Shown here one piece after another: positions 4,607 to 6,518 of a stretch of DNA of 6,518 nt. Position numbers and translations under genes: made by a program. Numbering within the stretch: position 1 is the first letter of the stretch; every line of letters begins with the position of its first letter. Source of the DNA: Vampirovibrionales bacterium (GTDB taxonomy: Bacteria > Cyanobacteriota > Vampirovibrionia > Vampirovibrionales > JAGQHJ01); contig JANWKX010000055.1 of assembly GCA_025451145.1 (NCBI GenBank), forward strand, positions 1 through 6,518, written 5' to 3'. The notes beneath the pieces were generated by a model that was not told the origin of the DNA, did no database searches, and saw nothing but the letters and a program-made list of their open reading frames with translations.

Positions 4607-5563
4607 CTAGGGCTTTTGATAGATGTAAGTCCCTACTTTAGAAGATTCGCCTTGGGCTGGTGTGACGGGCCTAAAGCCTGCATCTGTTAGACATTTGGCA
4701 GCATTTTTGAATCCGCCATGAACATCAATATCTTTTTCACCCAGAACGATAATACTGCCTGAAGGGAGATTTTCTCCTAAGTTGCTGGCTAACTTTCTCT
4801 TTTTATCATCATTGAAATGATTCCAGATGTTGCTGGTGAATAATATCAATGGCTTCCCCTTGGGATCAAAATTTTGAGCCGCATCATAAAGGTCTTCACA
4901 ACCCATATTATATTTCAGTGGTCTCATGATCTCAGGGGAAACACGATAGGCCGTTTCTCCAGACTCAAGTGCAAGTTGATAATCTTCAGGAATTGTATCT
5001 TGCCCATTGCATGGGATAAGGTAAGGGTGTTCTTGAGGGCCAATCAACTTCTCATAGAGCCTTCTTTCATCGTCATCCAGCGTCACTATTCCTTTTTGGG
5101 CCAAATTGACCATTTCTGGAACGATGTCAGAGCCATGTAAGTCAAACAAGTCTGCTCCTCTGCCGAGCTGTTTATGCAATAGCATGCTCAGACCAAAAAG
5201 CTCCAATCCGTTTGCCATGCCAAAACATTCGACCCTGGCGCCTTGCGGGAAGAGTCTGTTCATTACCTTGGGTAATGATTCGATAAACTCCGAGGATAAT
5301 TTATTGCTCGGCTGTGGCTCCCGAAACAAATGAGAAAAACAGCGATAATCTTTACTATCGTTATGGCTATAGCCTTGCCTACGAACGGTTTTTTTGAATT
5401 CGCCAAATCTTGGGGTGCTAAAGGTGACCGTGTCTGGCAAAGCTGAGCCAAATAAAGCTGATGCGCTATGTTGCTTCATTGTCCCTTGGCTACTGCCAAA
5501 ATTTGCATTTCCCAATTTTGCAGAAGGTGCTTGATACGTATAAACGCCTAATTTTGTTCCCAT
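4607..5563 (-). CDS. Divergent CheR-like SAM-dependent methyltransferase with N-terminal RFG region
   Basis: The product has 318 residues; AAGGA (5575-5579, minus strand) is 11 bases upstream of the ATG. From about residue 65 it follows the CheR order: a FREP element (79-82, like CheR FFRE); GMANGLELFGLSMLL (115-129), aligning with CheR GCSTGEEPYSLAMLL; DLHGSDIVPEMVNLAQKGIV (141-160), like the strand, acidic residue and A-x-x-G-I/Y of CheR; YRVSPEIMRPLKY (206-218); LFTSNIW (241-247) in place of FCRNVLI; and LPSGSIIVLGEKD (266-278) for the LxPGGxLxLGxSE end. CheR methylates glutamates on chemoreceptors using SAM. Here the first glutamate of GEE and the arginine of RN are lost, so substrate and activity are uncertain. 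The N terminus holds FG at 22-23, 38-39 and PRFGE at 51-55. Residues 4-12 resemble the extreme C terminus. There are no chemotaxis genes nearby. Confidence 0.68.
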   Translation of the reverse strand: MGTKLGVYTYQAPSAKLGNANFGSSQGTMKQHSASALFGSALPDTVTFSTPRFGEFKKTVRRQGYSHNDSKDYRCFSHLFREPQPSNKLSSEFIESLPKVMNRLFPQGARVECFGMANGLELFGLSMLLHKQLGRGADLFDLHGSDIVPEMVNLAQKGIVTLDDDERRLYEKLIGPQEHPYLIPCNGQDTIPEDYQLALESGETAYRVSPEIMRPLKYNMGCEDLYDAAQNFDPKGKPLILFTSNIWNHFNDDKKRKLASNLGENLPSGSIIVLGEKDIDVHGGFKNAAKCLTDAGFRPVTPAQGESSKVGTYIYQKP

Positions 5564-5920
5564 AAATATCTGGTTCCTTCTCTTTGCTGATTTTGGATCT
5601 ATAAAGATCCCTCAAAGAAAAAATTTGCTAGTCAATTTAAAAGATTGTTGAAAGAGCACTATAAAATTTCAAAGGGCATAATCCCATGAGCAAGAGGCTA
5701 TATTAAGATTTTGAGTGAATGATTATCGCAGAAGAGTTGCTTGATCCAGGTGACTCATATCGGTTTTTGCCGGATGCACGTTCAATTTTAAGACAACCTG
5801 TCTGAGCATTGGTAGGTCTGATGTTAGTCATGATTTACGAAGACGAATGAGCGTGTTTACAAAGGATGATTCCATACCATTTATGAGCGTTACGTACGTT
5901 CAACCTACCTGATTGATGAG
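5564..5920. other. Intergenic gap upstream of the methyltransferase gene
   Basis: These 357 bases lie between two minus-strand genes and hold no convincing gene. Seen: a hairpin near the methyltransferase ribosome-binding site (5582-5617); a partial leader-element match (5671-5682); two short plus-strand ORFs without ribosome-binding sites (5719-5805, 28 codons; 5847-5912, 21 codons); and the palindrome ACGTACGT near 5892-5899. TTGACT on the minus strand near 5628-5633 could be a -35 for the methyltransferase, but no -10 sits at the right distance. Confidence 0.5.
5582..5617 (-). promoter_or_regulatory. Two-part hairpin next to the methyltransferase ribosome-binding site
   Basis: GGATCT (5595-5600) and AGATCC (5605-5610) pair perfectly around a 4-base loop; outside them CTTTG (5582-5586) pairs with CAAAG (5613-5617) across an asymmetric interior loop. 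On the minus strand the structure ends 3 bases before the AAGGA ribosome-binding site (5575-5579), so it may be a leader control element, or the GGATCT palindrome may be an operator. Confidence 0.4.
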
Positions 5921-6277
5921 CTAAGTTTTTGGTCCAGAATCTGGAAAATGCTCGTTTAGATATCGATAAAACCATGCAAGCAGTGGGGTTGTGGCTGCAG
6001 TCGATATCGCAACATCCAGGGTTGGATCGGCTGAACCCAAAAGCAGCTTTATTAATAGCAATAAAACCTCACCTGTAACCACGCCTCCAGCAATTGATAT
6101 GACAAAATTTCGACTAACAGGTAATTTGGGGAAACCGGAATTTTGATTTGGATCGGGCTCTTTCTCCGGTGGGGTATCTATTGCATCGTTTGTATCGCTG
6201 GCAAATCGAGTCTGCTGAATCGTTCTTATAGAAGCCTGTCTCAATGGATAATTTACGTTAAGTGATACTGGCGCCAT
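5921..6277 (-). CDS. Small two-helix membrane protein with N-terminal TRFAS motif
   Basis: The product has 118 residues. The N-terminal 55 residues are soluble and polar: TRFAS at 23-27 (the relaxed form of the neighbours' tag), then an acidic, proline-rich linker (DTPPEKEPDPNQN). Two hydrophobic segments follow: about 58-81 (FVISIAGGVVTGEVLLLLIKLLLG, shown here only by its ends: FVIS to LLLG) and about 87-108 (LDVAISTAATTPLLAWFYRYL by its ends: LDVA to FYRYL). R56 before the first helix and R105 at the end of the second suggest both ends are cytoplasmic. E70 and K77 lie inside the first helix and may pair or line a polar face. The ribosome-binding site is poor (AAGAG about 11 bases upstream). 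I do not recognise the family; no channel or transporter signature is visible. The gene diverges from the secreted-protein gene at 6413. Confidence 0.78.
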   Translation of the reverse strand: MAPVSLNVNYPLRQASIRTIQQTRFASDTNDAIDTPPEKEPDPNQNSGFPKLPVSRNFVISIAGGVVTGEVLLLLIKLLLGSADPTLDVAISTAATTPLLAWFYRYLNEHFPDSGPKT

Positions 6278-6337
6278 TCTTTACAATGCTCTTGGCAAGC
6301 TTGAAATGAGTATTGTGAAAATGCCCTAGTGGACGCA

Positions 6338-6366
6338 TTGCTATTTCTTTCCAATGATCCTAATTT
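6338..6366 (+). promoter_or_regulatory. Weak candidate promoter for the 6413 gene
   Basis: TTGCTA (6338-6343) and TAATTT (6361-6366) are separated by exactly 17 bases, in the 135-base divergent gap and about 50 bases before the start codon. The matches are 4 of 6 and 3 of 6, so this is tentative. Confidence 0.25.
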
Positions 6367-6376
6367 ATCGTAAGCC

Positions 6377-6399
6377 GTTAAACAAGATAACTGTTAAAC
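6377..6399 (+). repeat. Direct repeat GTTAAAC x2 before the 6413 gene
   Basis: GTTAAAC occurs at 6377-6383 and 6393-6399, starts 16 bases apart. The second copy abuts the GAGG ribosome-binding site (6400-6403). A protein bound here could block transcription or translation start; chance is possible for 7-base AT-rich words. Confidence 0.35.
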
Positions 6400-6412
6400 G
6401 AGGTCGTTGCTG

Positions 6413-6518
6413 ATGAAAAATATTGCATTTGCCTTTTTGGCGCTTTGCCTCCTTTGCCCGGTGGCTCAAGCTGATAATAGCCTTAATACCAACAATGGCA
6501 CCGATGGGGTGAATCCGA
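6413..6518 (+). CDS. N-terminal part of an exported protein with Sec signal peptide (3' truncated)
   Basis: ATG at 6413 follows GAGG (6400-6403) at 9 bases. The 35 visible residues start with a classical signal peptide: basic start MKN, hydrophobic core IAFAFLALCLLCPV, and a cleavage site after AQA (18-20) before DNSLNTNNGTDG. The two cysteines in the core (12 and 15) do not form a standard lipobox, so signal peptidase I cleavage is more likely. The mature start is rich in Asn, Asp, Gly and Thr, which is common in secreted or surface proteins. The rest lies outside the window, so the function is unknown. It shows that the organism uses ordinary Sec export next to the RFG-tagged genes, which lack such signals. 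Confidence 0.8.
   Translation, partial: MKNIAFAFLALCLLCPVAQADNSLNTNNGTDGVNP

Noticed and set aside
4874..5333. Plus-strand frames opposite the methyltransferase gene
   Set aside because: The minus-strand frame carries the ordered CheR-like motifs; the opposite frames have no recognisable features.
5889..5902. ACGTACGT palindrome near 5892, with CGTACGT also near 274
   Set aside because: Short palindromes of this kind are expected by chance and the two sites share no flanking sequence.

Overview
The window is bacterial, AT-leaning DNA carrying eight complete protein genes, two genes cut by the window edges, and possibly one very small extra gene. No rRNA, tRNA, CRISPR array, transposase or integrase was seen. 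Only two genes have a recognisable fold: a LOG-family phosphoribohydrolase (842-1792, minus) and a divergent CheR-like methyltransferase (4607-5563, minus). The rest are small proteins I do not recognise, plus one small two-helix membrane protein. Nearly every gene has its own Shine-Dalgarno sequence and its own upstream gap, and the genes alternate in direction, so most are probably transcribed singly.

The main observation is that seven of the eight complete proteins, although otherwise unrelated, carry a short [RK]F[GA] motif near the N terminus: VRFGS (2166-2432), VRFGS (3125-3601), VRFGW (3889-4437), PRFGE (4607-5563), LKFGA (842-1792), and the looser ARFAG (2623-3036) and TRFAS (5921-6277). 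It is found ahead of an enzyme fold, a methyltransferase fold, a membrane hairpin and small orphan proteins. Two proteins share nearly the whole N terminus (M-x-x-VRFGSL) written with different codons. This looks like an N-terminal tag, for sorting, secretion, tethering or processing, rather than common ancestry. None of these proteins has an ordinary Sec signal peptide, whereas the gene at the right edge (6413 onward) clearly has one.

Layout: 3-221 is the end of an unknown gene; 404-736 is an orphan without the tag; 755-797 is a terminator shared by the converging 404 and LOG genes; 1793-2165 is a regulatory gap with repeats and a tiny ORF encoding PVRFCG; 2166-2432 and 2623-3036 are tagged orphans on the plus strand; 3125-3601 is a tagged orphan on the minus strand; 3602-3888 is a divergent control region; 3889-4437 is a tagged orphan ending at a terminator; 4607-5563 is the tagged methyltransferase; 5564-5920 is a gap; 5921-6277 is a tagged membrane protein; 6413 onward is a secreted-protein gene. 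The leaders of the 2623 and 3889 genes share a sequence block at almost the same distance from the start codon.

Organism: not determinable with certainty. Families of unrelated proteins with a short aromatic-glycine N-terminal motif remind me of Vampirovibrionia/Melainabacteria (non-photosynthetic relatives of cyanobacteria, including the algal predator Vampirovibrio), but this is a recollection-based inference. If the tag is an export signal, a LOG enzyme that can make active cytokinins and a protein methyltransferase would be plausible cargo for a bacterium acting on an algal or other eukaryotic host. That link is speculation.
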